In this document: piece by piece, positions 1-7,887 of the stretch
How positions within the stretch are numbered: position 1 is the stretch's first letter
Layout of the letters: each line of letters starts with the position of its first letter
Assembly (NCBI GenBank): GCA_013214355.1
Contig: JABSSL010000007.1
Coordinates: 62,001-126,000, forward strand
Direction: 5' to 3'
Source of the DNA: Saprospiraceae bacterium
GTDB taxonomy: Bacteria; Bacteroidota; Bacteroidia; Chitinophagales; Saprospiraceae
DNA length: 64,000 nucleotides
The notes under the pieces: generated by a model
Seen by the model: only the letters and a program-made list of their open reading frames with translations
Database searches by the model: none
What the model was told of the DNA's origin: nothing
Translations under genes and position numbers: made by a program

Positions 1-678
1 TTGAAACACTTCTTTGGTACACATCTACCGGCACAGGAAGACGTGAAAGGGGTAGTGGTTACGGGAGCCGGATCAAAGGCATTTGTAGCTGGCGCCGATA
101 TCAAGGAGTTTCTCGCCTTGGATGAAGATAAAGGGGCTGAGATGGGGCAGCGAGGACATGATGTCTTTTTCTTGATAGAACGAGCCAGTGTCCCCGTCGT
201 GGCAGCTGTGAATGGGTTTGCTTTAGGTGGCGGGTGTGAGTTGGCGATGGCTTGCCATATGCGCATTGCGGGAGAAAATGCTCGCTTTGGACAACCAGAA
301 GTCAACCTTGGAATCATTCCCGGATACGGAGGAACACAACGCCTACTACAATATATCGGTAAGAGCAAGGCCATCGAACTGATGATGACGGCTGACATGA
401 TTAATGCGGAGGAGGCATACCGATTGGGTTTGGTGAATTATGTGGTTCCAGCGGGGGAAGAGGTGACTAAAGCCACTGAGCTTATTCAGAAGATTGCTAA
501 GAAAGGGCCCATTGCTATCAGTAAAATCATTGAAACCGTAAATGCTTTCTACCAATACAATGAGGATGGTTTCGCAAGGGAAGTAAAGGCCTTTGGGGAG
601 ACTACTGGAACCGAGGACTTTAAAGAAGGCGCTGCGGCCTTTATTGAAAAGCGGAAAGCTGATTTTAAAGGCAAATAG
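1..678 (+). CDS. Enoyl-CoA hydratase (5' end outside window)
   Basis: Crotonase-fold enzyme expected to hydrate 2-trans-enoyl-CoA in fatty-acid beta-oxidation in the cytoplasm. The visible 225 residues carry the oxyanion-hole stretch KAFVAGADIKEF and both catalytic glutamates of true hydratases: E80 in GGGCELAMA and E100 in FGQPEVNLG, followed by GYGGTQRL. The C-terminal EKRKADFKGK is typical of the short-chain hydratase. The family is about 260 residues long, so roughly 35 N-terminal residues lie upstream; the TTG at base 1 is an internal leucine codon, not a start. An isomerase of the same fold usually lacks one of the two glutamates, so hydratase is favoured. Confidence 0.93.
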   Translation: MKHFFGTHLPAQEDVKGVVVTGAGSKAFVAGADIKEFLALDEDKGAEMGQRGHDVFFLIERASVPVVAAVNGFALGGGCELAMACHMRIAGENARFGQPEVNLGIIPGYGGTQRLLQYIGKSKAIELMMTADMINAEEAYRLGLVNYVVPAGEEVTKATELIQKIAKKGPIAISKIIETVNAFYQYNEDGFAREVKAFGETTGTEDFKEGAAAFIEKRKADFKGK

Positions 679-702
679 AGCTGATCGTACTATTCCAAAT
701 AC

Positions 703-740
703 ACAAAGCCGCTTCTGGATCACTCCGGAAGCGGCTTTGT
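703..740. terminator. Bidirectional intrinsic terminator
   Basis: A 13-bp stem (ACAAAGCCGCTTC paired with GAAGCGGCTTTGT) with a 12-nt loop lies between the convergent enoyl-CoA hydratase and outer-membrane protein genes. The T/A-rich arm ends suit termination in either direction. Confidence 0.75.
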
Positions 741-765
741 CATTTCAATATCTTAGCTTACGAGC

Positions 766-1332
766 TTAGAACTTCATAGTAGCTCCTATAGTCAGGACTG
801 AGATACCATATCCGATCTCGGCAAAAGCACCGATGTTTTCGTTGATGTCGTAGCGACCACCGATGTAGGCGGATAAGCTAAGACCACTGGCCGCAAAGCT
901 GGCGTCATCTAGGTAGGGGTTAGTGGAGTCCCATTTGGCAGAGGCTACAGCGTAACCGAGCATCAAGCCACCGTAAGTATCCATTTTATCCCACACATTG
1001 AAGTGGTAAGAACCTCTAGCACCGATGATTACGAAAGAGTACTTTACTACATCAAAATCATCAAGAAAACCGAAGCGGTCTTTAGTGGACGTATAACCGA
1101 GGTAACCACCAACACTGATTTTGTCGGTTACACCTAATTCAGCACTTACACTTACTGGAGGTACTACTCCGCGGTGAGAACCGTAGAAGGTTCTTATTAA
1201 ACCAATACCGGCATTCACATCCCACTGGCCTTTAGAGAAGTTAGGATTTCCTGCAGTGATCGTTTGTGCGTTTACTTGGCTTGTAGCTAGAAGGCTAGCG
1301 GCGAAAAGGATTAAGAAACAAAGCTTTTTCAT
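766..1332 (-). CDS. Outer-membrane beta-barrel protein
   Basis: 188-residue secreted protein. The start was placed at the ATG encoding MKKLCFLILF, because this opens a clean signal peptide ending near VNAQT; a longer reading frame upstream adds only non-signal sequence and runs through the likely promoter. The mature part has alternating hydrophobic/polar strands with many glycines and aromatics (for example VSVGGYLGYTS, IGGRYDINENIG) and ends in a phenylalanine (ATMKF), as outer-membrane barrels do. It resembles the 8-strand OmpW/opacity type. Ligand and function are unknown. Confidence 0.7.
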   Translation of the reverse strand: MKKLCFLILFAASLLATSQVNAQTITAGNPNFSKGQWDVNAGIGLIRTFYGSHRGVVPPVSVSAELGVTDKISVGGYLGYTSTKDRFGFLDDFDVVKYSFVIIGARGSYHFNVWDKMDTYGGLMLGYAVASAKWDSTNPYLDDASFAASGLSLSAYIGGRYDINENIGAFAEIGYGISVLTIGATMKF

Positions 1333-1424
1333 GATCATTTGAGTTTTGGGGGGGAGAAGGAACTTGGGTTTTAGTTGATTTTGCTTCTCCCTTGAGGTGA
1401 ATAATTTTTGTTGTTTTGTTGATA

Positions 1425-1456
1425 CAAATGTAGGCTGGGATTCGCCGCTTAGCAAT
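1425..1456 (-). promoter_or_regulatory. Bacteroidota-type promoter for the barrel gene
   Basis: On the minus strand TACATTTG (1432-1425) fits the -7 consensus TAnnTTTG, and ATTG (1456-1453) lies 20 nt upstream where TTTG is expected. Transcription would start near 1418 and leave a leader of about 85 nt before the ATG at 1332. Confidence 0.5.
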
Positions 1457-1920
1457 CAGATTGCAGTGAGCTGGGAAAAAGACAGGGTGAGGTGAGCGAT
1501 CTACGGAGTCTGATAAACTGTGCCTTTGAAAATCTCATCTCACAAGAATATATGAGAACTGCCAAAAATAGCTGTGGACCGCCTAAAGTGTTGATTAAGA
1601 CAGTTGTATGTGGTTTTTGATTTGTATCCTAACCTCAAATCCTTAACTTTGCCTTGTCAGTTTCCGAAAATGTCTCCTCAGCTGACCAATCCTCCAATCA
1701 CCTTTTGTAAGGTGGTTTATATCTCCTTATTATTATTTTCCAGAAGTCTAATGTGCTGGTATTTGACGAGTATCCTTGCTACAGGAATGATCGATTCCCG
1801 TAGATACATTTGTCCTCTCCGACAGTTCAGTCCAAGGCGCCCAATTAGCGTTGTACTGAGCTAGACTGCCCTATAACTCGGGGCAAGTCAACCTAGAACT
1901 ATTATGTATTGCTTAATTGA
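1457..1920. other. Intergenic stretch, no convincing gene
   Basis: Apart from the promoter at 1621-1651 I see no gene. A plus-strand reading frame at 1604-1864 has no recognisable features and would begin upstream of that promoter. With the barrel remnant just downstream, the stretch looks like decayed sequence. Confidence 0.5.
1621..1651 (+). promoter_or_regulatory. Strong Bacteroidota-type promoter
   Basis: TTTG (1621-1624), a 19-nt spacer and TAACTTTG (1644-1651) match the phylum consensus TTTG-N19-TAnnTTTG exactly. Initiation would be near 1658, over 400 nt before the next intact gene at 2077, so it may be a leftover of the decayed gene here or give a long leader. Confidence 0.5.
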
Positions 1921-2052
1921 TACAGGATTGAGGCCATGAGTAATGGAACTTTCCGGGTCAATCCCGATGAACTAGCTGATGAATTTGTGAATGATAATAG
2001 CCTGTTGTCTCGTTGGCAAATCCAGTTTGGGGTGAAGTACAGATTCAATTGA
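1921..2052 (+). pseudogene. C-terminal remnant of an outer-membrane barrel or TonB receptor
   Basis: After an in-frame stop at 1918-1920 the frame reads 43 residues ending SRWQIQFGVKYRFN then stop. This ending is the usual last strand of Bacteroidota TonB-linked or carboxypeptidase-regulatory-like outer-membrane proteins. There is no signal peptide and no room for a barrel, so I read it as the 3' stub of a deleted or decayed gene rather than a functional peptide. An ATG exists at 1936, which would give a 38-residue peptide. Confidence 0.5.
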
Positions 2053-2076
2053 TCTAATTATAAAACTTGTGTACTA

Positions 2077-2568
2077 ATGATGAAGAAAAACATTCTTTTC
2101 TACTTATTCTGGATAGCCTGGCTAGGCTTGTCTGGACAAACGACTACGCCTACCGTCATTTCATCGGCAGGAGACTCCTTCAAAAGTGCCGATGCTGAGC
2201 TGAGCTGGACGCTTGGAGAATCGATTATTGAAACCCTGACGGCAAACAATGTGATACTCACGCAGGGCTTTCATCAGACCAACCTCATGATTACCAGTGT
2301 CGAAGAGTTGGGGCAAAAGACACTAGTGAAAGTCTTTCCCAATCCAGTCGGCAACATTGCTAATATTGAAGTCAAGGAAGGCACGGAGCTGACTCACCTA
2401 CAGCTGGTCGACTTCCAAGGACGATCCCTAATCAACCGGAGTCTCCCACTAGCAGCTGGCATTGAACAACTAGACCTCAGTCAGCTACCCGCTGGGAGTT
2501 ACTACTTGCGCTTACTCAATGCTACCGCAAAAACTATTCAAACCCTTAAAATTGTAAAACTGAAATAA
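2077..2568 (+). CDS. Small secreted protein with T9SS type A sorting domain
   Basis: 163 residues. A signal peptide (MMKKNILFYLFWIAWLGLSGQ) is followed by a short region with the motif LSWTLGESIIETL and then a C-terminal type IX sorting domain from about residue 80 (KVFPNPVGNIANIEV, LPAGSYYLRL, KIVKLK). Type IX substrates are exported across the outer membrane and usually anchored to the cell surface. The ORF starts at a double ATG. The next gene follows after only 2 nt, so the two are co-transcribed. It is a common short companion of large surface proteins; no enzymatic domain is visible. Confidence 0.8.
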   Translation: MMKKNILFYLFWIAWLGLSGQTTTPTVISSAGDSFKSADAELSWTLGESIIETLTANNVILTQGFHQTNLMITSVEELGQKTLVKVFPNPVGNIANIEVKEGTELTHLQLVDFQGRSLINRSLPLAAGIEQLDLSQLPAGSYYLRLLNATAKTIQTLKIVKLK

Positions 2569-2570
2569 CG

Positions 2571-3827
2571 ATGAGATTTTCCATATTTACACTTTTTATA
2601 CTATTGATGGCTACTGTTACGGTCAGTGCTCAATCACCACAAGCCTTCAAATATCAAACCGTCATTCGTGATGCTAGTGGCCAGTTCTTGGCCGATCAAA
2701 ATGTAACTATTGGCATAGATTTAGTCCAAAGTGATACCTCCGTTTACAGCGAGACGCATAGTGCCACCACCAACGCTTTTGGTTTAGTTAATCTGGAAAT
2801 CGGTAGGGGAATGGTTACTAAAGGGACCTTCGGTGAAATTGTCTGGGGAAGGTCCACCTCCGTGGCAGTAAGTTTGGACGTAAATGGAGGAAGTGACTTG
2901 CAGCCAATGGGGACTTCAGAGTTGTTGAGTGTACCTTATGCTCTATCTAGCCCCACTAGTTTACCTACGGATGCGGAAGCTGGAGATATCGCGTATTTTG
3001 ATGGAGCGGCTTGGACAAAGGCCCCTAAAGTATTCATTAAAGAGGATGGCAAGATAGGTTTAGGAACCCGTCAGCCTGACTTGAATATACATATGGTAGA
3101 GGGAAACACTCCGACTATCCGTTTGGAGCAGGATGGAAGTTTCGGATGGACACCTATCACCTGGGATGTCGCGGCGAATGAAACCAATTTCTTCATTCGG
3201 GAGGCATCTAATGACTCTGCGCTTCCTTTTAGAATTCTGTCAGGAGCACCTGATAGAGCCATGATTATAGAAAGCAATGGAGATGTAACTATTGGAGGGA
3301 ATGCCCAAAGTACTACCGATAAATTATATGTCAATGGCAATATCGGCCTGACTGGCATGGTTTCTCAAACCTCAGATCGAAGGGTGAAGAAGGATATCAC
3401 GGAGAGTCAGTATGGATTGGCGGAATTACTGCAATTATCACCGAAGACCTACTACTATGATCCGGAGAAGTTTACAGAACTAGAATTCCCCACTGAAAAG
3501 CAAGTGGGCTTAATTGCTCAAGAAGTAGGGGCACTTATTCCTGAGGCGGTGAAACAGGGACATGCAGTAGTTCAGGAAAATGGACAACCAATTGAACTAA
3601 TGGGGGTACAGTATACGCAGTTGATTCCTGTTTTAATTACAGCCATCCAGGAGCAGCAAGCGCAGATAGTAGCGAAGGATAAAGCGTTTCAGGAGCTTTC
3701 ACAGGAAGTGGCCTTGTTGAAAGAACAGATGGCTGCTATGCGTGCCTTCATCCGGCCGGCAAATGGGAAAGTGGTGCAGAATAAGACTCCCAACCCTGCT
3801 ACAACGGCTAATGGGAGAGAAAAGTAA
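2571..3827 (+). CDS. Secreted tail-fibre-like protein with peptidase S74 chaperone domain
   Basis: 418 residues. Signal peptide 1-20; an N-terminal beta-rich region (residues 21-130) of the kind found in Bacteroidota surface proteins beginning SPQAFKYQTVIRD; a middle fibre-like part; and from about residue 266 an intramolecular chaperone domain of the S74 (endosialidase) family, with the self-cleavage dyad S268-D269 in TSDRRVKKDI. A coiled-coil tail follows (QEQQAQIVAKDKAFQELSQ). In phages this domain trimerises fibres and then cuts itself off. Here it suggests a trimeric cell-surface fibre. Translationally coupled to the T9SS gene upstream. Confidence 0.8.
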   Translation: MRFSIFTLFILLMATVTVSAQSPQAFKYQTVIRDASGQFLADQNVTIGIDLVQSDTSVYSETHSATTNAFGLVNLEIGRGMVTKGTFGEIVWGRSTSVAVSLDVNGGSDLQPMGTSELLSVPYALSSPTSLPTDAEAGDIAYFDGAAWTKAPKVFIKEDGKIGLGTRQPDLNIHMVEGNTPTIRLEQDGSFGWTPITWDVAANETNFFIREASNDSALPFRILSGAPDRAMIIESNGDVTIGGNAQSTTDKLYVNGNIGLTGMVSQTSDRRVKKDITESQYGLAELLQLSPKTYYYDPEKFTELEFPTEKQVGLIAQEVGALIPEAVKQGHAVVQENGQPIELMGVQYTQLIPVLITAIQEQQAQIVAKDKAFQELSQEVALLKEQMAAMRAFIRPANGKVVQNKTPNPATTANGREK

Positions 3828-3833
3828 GCCTCT

Positions 3834-4550
3834 TTATTTATAAAAAATCATCTCCACCGCCCAGTCTTTTTTGGCGCGGCTAATGGGGATCTTATAATCC
3901 TCGATGCAAAGTCGATTCCCTTCCAGGGATTCGACTTTGTCCTTTGCGACAATGTAGGATTTATGTACACGTAGAAATCGATCATTGGGTAGTAGGTCTT
4001 CAATTTTGCCAAGTCGTTCGTAAGTGACGTGGCGGGCATTGCGGCATACGATGCGGATGTATTCCTTTAACCCTTCAATAAATAGAATATCGTTAAGGTG
4101 TACCTTGGTGAGATTCCCGTCTACTTTAATGGTGAAAAAATCATCGCTTTGAGTGGGGATCACCAAGGTGGGAGCGTTTCTTATGAGCAGGTGTTCCTTA
4201 GCTTTATTAACCGATTGTAGAAAACGTTCAAAGGAGAAGGGCTTCAATAGGTAGTCGACTGCATTAAGGTCAAAGGCTTCAATGGCATGTTCGCTGTAAG
4301 CAGTGGTAAATATGGTGACGGGCGGATTTCGTAAACTGCGAAGCAAATTGGTGCCACTGAGCGTAGGCATTTGGATGTCAAGAAAGAGCAGATCTACAGT
4401 CTGTTCCTGTAAAATCTGCAGGGCCTCCATGGGGGACTTCACTTTGGCAATCAGCTCAATGTCCTGAATTTGCTTCGTGAATTCTTCCATCAGCTTAAGG
4501 GCGAGGTATTCATCATCTACCAGTAGGGTACTAATCTTTGCGTGCTGCAT
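3834..4550 (-). CDS. LytTR-family response regulator
   Basis: Cytoplasmic two-component response regulator of 238 residues. The receiver domain (about 1-125) has the acidic pair D12-D13, phosphoacceptor D58 in FLDIQMP and the conserved lysine in YLLKPF. A LytTR DNA-binding domain (about 140-235) has ILFIEGLKEYIRI and RVHKSYIV. The start was placed at MQHAKISTLLVDDE, 4 nt after the stop of the kinase gene, rather than at an upstream ATG that overlaps it. Partner of the adjoining LytS-type kinase. Targets are unknown. Confidence 0.92.
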   Translation of the reverse strand: MQHAKISTLLVDDEYLALKLMEEFTKQIQDIELIAKVKSPMEALQILQEQTVDLLFLDIQMPTLSGTNLLRSLRNPPVTIFTTAYSEHAIEAFDLNAVDYLLKPFSFERFLQSVNKAKEHLLIRNAPTLVIPTQSDDFFTIKVDGNLTKVHLNDILFIEGLKEYIRIVCRNARHVTYERLGKIEDLLPNDRFLRVHKSYIVAKDKVESLEGNRLCIEDYKIPISRAKKDWAVEMIFYK

Positions 4551-4554
4551 GGGG

Positions 4555-5571
4555 CTATAATTTAATGTATAGGTCGACTTGGAAAGAATGGGGTTGTCGG
4601 TCAATTTCGAGCCGATGAAGGCCAGGGTATTTTAAACCTAAGCGTTTTTGAATATTCTGTAAGCCTACTCCACCGGTACTATCTTTTTGTAGGTCATTAT
4701 TGTCCCGTGTATTGTGGGTATGGAAGTATAATTCATCTTGATCAACCTTAAGCTCTATGCGGGTAGAGGCTTGCGGGTTGGCATCAAAATCACAATGCTT
4801 AAAGCAGTTTTCAACCAAGGGGATCAAGATCATGGGCTCAATCTTAAGGCCTTTGGGAACGGCAGTGGCTTCGAATTGGATATCTACGGGCACTTCCTGT
4901 CGCATTTGAAATAGGGAAATGAATTGACTGATCTGCTTGACCTCTTTTTGTAATTCCACCTTTTCTGCTTGGCCATCATACACCACATACCGCAAGAGTT
5001 CCGATAGCTGCAATACCATAGGAGCTGTTTTTTTTGAACTTGTCACGGCCAAAGCGTAAATATTATTTAGGGTATTGAATAAGAAGTGGGGGTTGATTTG
5101 ACTGCGAAGAAATTGTAATTGTGCTTCTTGGTGCTGATTGGCCACTAGCAGGGCCTTTTTTTCTTCATTGCTACGGTGGATAAGTAGCTGATAAATGGTA
5201 CTAATGAGAATCACCCCCGTATTGGATATGATGGAAGCCCATCTGAGGAATGTCTGATTATGCTCCGGAAGGAAATCGATCTCATAGCCAGTAAAGTGGA
5301 GGTTGATTTGGGTTCGAACACCGGTAATGATGGTTGAGAATAGTATACACCATAAGGCATACTTTACATATTGTTTGGGTATGAAAAAGCGTGCGACCAG
5401 CTTCATATTGCCATAAAACAGTACCATCATCGGCAATATGTTGCCAAGCCCTCTCACAAAGCTGCGCTCAAAGGGTATGAAGCGAGCAAAGACCAAGGTA
5501 TAGCTAAGGCCTACAAGTAGCCATATGCTGGCGTGCACACCCATCTCTAGTTTTTGCTTATCTCCGGTCAC
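4555..5571 (-). CDS. LytS-type membrane sensor histidine kinase
   Basis: 338 residues: about four N-terminal membrane helices (roughly 11-135), a short coiled linker, then the His_kinase domain with phosphoacceptor H162 in QINPHFLFNTLNNIYAL, the N-box PLVENCFKH (N255) and the G-box GGVGLQNIQKRLG. There is no periplasmic sensor domain, so the signal is probably sensed in the membrane. The frame opens with a GTG at 5571; an ATG at 5544 (MGVHASIWLLVG) is the alternative. It precedes its LytTR regulator by 4 nt and forms one operon with it. Confidence 0.9.
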   Translation of the reverse strand: MTGDKQKLEMGVHASIWLLVGLSYTLVFARFIPFERSFVRGLGNILPMMVLFYGNMKLVARFFIPKQYVKYALWCILFSTIITGVRTQINLHFTGYEIDFLPEHNQTFLRWASIISNTGVILISTIYQLLIHRSNEEKKALLVANQHQEAQLQFLRSQINPHFLFNTLNNIYALAVTSSKKTAPMVLQLSELLRYVVYDGQAEKVELQKEVKQISQFISLFQMRQEVPVDIQFEATAVPKGLKIEPMILIPLVENCFKHCDFDANPQASTRIELKVDQDELYFHTHNTRDNNDLQKDSTGGVGLQNIQKRLGLKYPGLHRLEIDRQPHSFQVDLYIKL

Positions 5572-5674
5572 GTAGTTCTAATTAATAGTCTAGCAATCTT
5601 TTTCGAAATGATTCTCAGAAAGATAGTCGCTTTCTCCCATCTCAAGCGCTCTTTTCAACGAATGGTGTTCTTTT

Positions 5675-5718
5675 TTCAACGACTCACCCGTTGACTCCTC
5701 ACCCGGTGAGTCGTTGAA
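5675..5718. repeat. Palindrome between divergent operons
   Basis: 14-bp arms TTCAACGACTCACC (5675-5688) and GGTGAGTCGTTGAA (5705-5718) flank a 16-nt centre. It lies between the kinase operon (minus) and the lipoprotein gene (plus), where an operator would sit. No T-run follows, so it is not an obvious terminator. A related ACTCACCCG / CGGTGAGT palindrome occurs at 29226-29254. Confidence 0.5.
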
Positions 5719-5816
5719 GATTCCTTGCCATTGATTGAAAAATCTTTCCGCCCCTTCCAAACTCCCTTTCCTTTGTGGACGTCAAATTTATTTATTCAAC
5801 CATCAAAATTACTAAT

Positions 5817-6572
5817 ATGAAAACTGTATGCACACCAAGTTTATCCCTGAAGAGATTGACCTTTCTATTGATCCTCTCCATTGCTTTTTTCAATACGGCT
5901 TGTAACAAAGAGGCTAATAATTCTCCCGCCGAAGAAGCTATTACAGCGGAAGAGACCCTGGCTTTGGTAGAAGCAGCATTGATGGAAGGAGCAGAAGGTA
6001 TTACACACGAAGTGGAAGATGCGGTAGAAGTAGCGGAGTTGGTTTTGGAAAAGACCTTAAACAATACCTACTGTGGTTTGAGCAAAGATAGTACCGTAAC
6101 ACGTTCCTTGAACAGACCTCGTATTTCGGGTGAATATTCTACTTCCTGGAATTGGGTACTTAACTGCAATGAACAGGAGGTGCCGATTAACCTCAATTTC
6201 GGAAGAACGGCTAGTGGTACCTACGAATCTCTTCGTCTCACGTCCGATGATGAGGCAAATTCTGAATGGGTGCTAGATAATCTAGTCTTTGGTCCAGAAT
6301 ACGTATTGAATGGGACCTACAAACGAGAGGGTACGCAAGTGAGTAAGGTTCGAGAACAAAATAGTTTTTCTTCTACCGTTGAATTAACCGTGGCCGATCT
6401 TAGCGTGGGCAAAATTAAGCGTCGGATCAATAGTGGTTCAGCAATTTTATTGATCAGTGGTCAAGCTTCAAATGGAGAGAGTTTTAGCTTCAGTGGAACA
6501 GTGGAATTCCTAGGAGATGGTGCCGCTAGGGTTACCATTAATGGGGAGGTGTACGACATTGATTTGTATTAA
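5817..6572 (+). CDS. Lipoprotein of unknown function
   Basis: 251 residues from the ATG at 5817 (MKTVCTPSLSLKRLTF); the frame is open further upstream but the signal peptide begins here. The lipobox NTAC places the lipidated cysteine at C29. An acidic helical stretch follows (about 35-75, EEAITAEETLALVEAALMEG), then a beta-rich region with repeated phrases such as GQASNGESFSFSGTVEF. No family was recognised. An intrinsic terminator lies 73 nt downstream. Probably attached to the cell envelope; its role is not evident from the neighbours. Confidence 0.7.
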   Translation: MKTVCTPSLSLKRLTFLLILSIAFFNTACNKEANNSPAEEAITAEETLALVEAALMEGAEGITHEVEDAVEVAELVLEKTLNNTYCGLSKDSTVTRSLNRPRISGEYSTSWNWVLNCNEQEVPINLNFGRTASGTYESLRLTSDDEANSEWVLDNLVFGPEYVLNGTYKREGTQVSKVREQNSFSSTVELTVADLSVGKIKRRINSGSAILLISGQASNGESFSFSGTVEFLGDGAARVTINGEVYDIDLY

Positions 6573-6644
6573 ACAGTCCCGAAGAAAAAATGCTCCCCCT
6601 AAGAAACTGTGATTTCTCTTAGAATCCCCAACAGTCCGGAATTA

Positions 6645-6680
6645 GCCATCCTTGCAGCAGCAGGGATGGCAATTATTTTT
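6645..6680 (+). terminator. Intrinsic terminator after the lipoprotein gene
   Basis: Stem GCCATCC/GGATGGC (6645-6651 with 6664-6670) followed by a T-rich tail ending in TTATTTTT. Confidence 0.65.
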
Positions 6681-6708
6681 GGGTGAAAGAGGGCTGATCT
6701 GGCTATGA

Positions 6709-7773
6709 TCACTTCTTGATAAAAGGGCGGGATAGCATCTTATTTCCCCGCCAAAACCTGATGAAATACAAGCCACTTGCAAGATCGGAAACGTCCTCCC
6801 ATCGATTCGGTAGGCTGGGGTTATTTAACTGACGGAGCCTACGACCTGCATGATCTATAAGTTCTATTCGCGTCAAATCCTGGGGTAGGTTTTGCAGCAT
6901 CACTTGGTCAACCACTGGATTGGGAAATAATTGAATATCCTGATCAAAATCAGTCTTTTGCAAAGAAGAAAGTACAAAAGAGTAAGGAGGTGAAAATACA
7001 TCACAACCACTTCCATCACTAACTTGGACGGTATAATCGCCTGATTCTGTGGGGGTATAACTTTGACTGGTTGCAGCTGGAATGAGCTGGCCCGCTAGAT
7101 ACCACTGATAGTTGGGACCCGAACTCGCCACTAAAGAATCTCCGGCTTGTGTAATTGCTGGAATAGCTGGCCCTTCAAAGGTGAAATCAGGTCCAAGCCC
7201 TGAGGTAAGTCGAGTTTCTGGGCAAATACTGGGAGAAGCAAAAACCACGTAGGTCCCGGATTCCTTCACCCAAAAGATAGAATCGTTTGCTCCAGGAATC
7301 GGGACATTGTCTCTAGACCATTGAATGTCTTCCCACAGGCCAGAACCGATGGCAATCATGCTGGAATCTCCTCGGCAGTATTGGGACTGTGGAAAAGAAA
7401 TCACCACCGGTGATAAGAAGGCCCAAGTGTCAATTAAAATCGTGGAAGAGGCTTCTGTGCAGTTATCCTTGGTGGCTTCCAAATAGAAATAGACAAATCC
7501 AAATTCCCCCGCTGTGGTGGTATAGGTCTGTCCAGTAGCTCCGTTTATAGGAGTCCCACCTTGAGTAGAAGCTGAAAAGTTATAATACCATTGATAGGTG
7601 TCAAAAGTATCTGTGGTAGATAAGGTTATGGTATCATAGGAACAGTAAATATTATCAGGAACGATGGGTTCGATGGAGGCATTGACGTTAAAATCGCATT
7701 GACCGTAGCTAGGTAAAAGGAACAAAAGCAGACCTAGACTTAGCAAAAGGGTTTTAGGGAAATGTGTTTTCAT
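6709..7773 (-). CDS. T9SS-sorted secreted protein with Ig-like repeats
   Basis: 354 residues from MKTHFPKTLLLSLG, chosen because it opens a signal peptide ending at SYGQC. The body holds Ig/PKD-like segments with YQWYYN and YQWYLAGQL motifs and repeated threonine/glycine turns, each about 80 residues and typical of Bacteroidota adhesins. The C-terminus (about 280-354) is a type A sorting domain (LFPNPVVDQVML, DLASGLYFIRF, RPFIKK) for type IX export. Probably a surface-exposed adhesin or matrix protein. Transcribed alone. Confidence 0.8.
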   Translation of the reverse strand: MKTHFPKTLLLSLGLLLFLLPSYGQCDFNVNASIEPIVPDNIYCSYDTITLSTTDTFDTYQWYYNFSASTQGGTPINGATGQTYTTTAGEFGFVYFYLEATKDNCTEASSTILIDTWAFLSPVVISFPQSQYCRGDSSMIAIGSGLWEDIQWSRDNVPIPGANDSIFWVKESGTYVVFASPSICPETRLTSGLGPDFTFEGPAIPAITQAGDSLVASSGPNYQWYLAGQLIPAATSQSYTPTESGDYTVQVSDGSGCDVFSPPYSFVLSSLQKTDFDQDIQLFPNPVVDQVMLQNLPQDLTRIELIDHAGRRLRQLNNPSLPNRWEDVSDLASGLYFIRFWRGNKMLSRPFIKK

Positions 7774-7887
7774 AACGTACAAAGTGGGGCATTTCGAGAT
7801 GAGAGTCAAGCGCACGGAGACAAATGTTTGTTCAGGTAGTAGCATTCAAGGCTTAACGGTTGTGCAGGAATTGACAAGATCCCGTCC

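Noticed and set aside
1604..1864. 86-codon plus-strand reading frame
   Set aside because: It starts upstream of the only good promoter, has no signal or family features, and lies in sequence that looks decayed.
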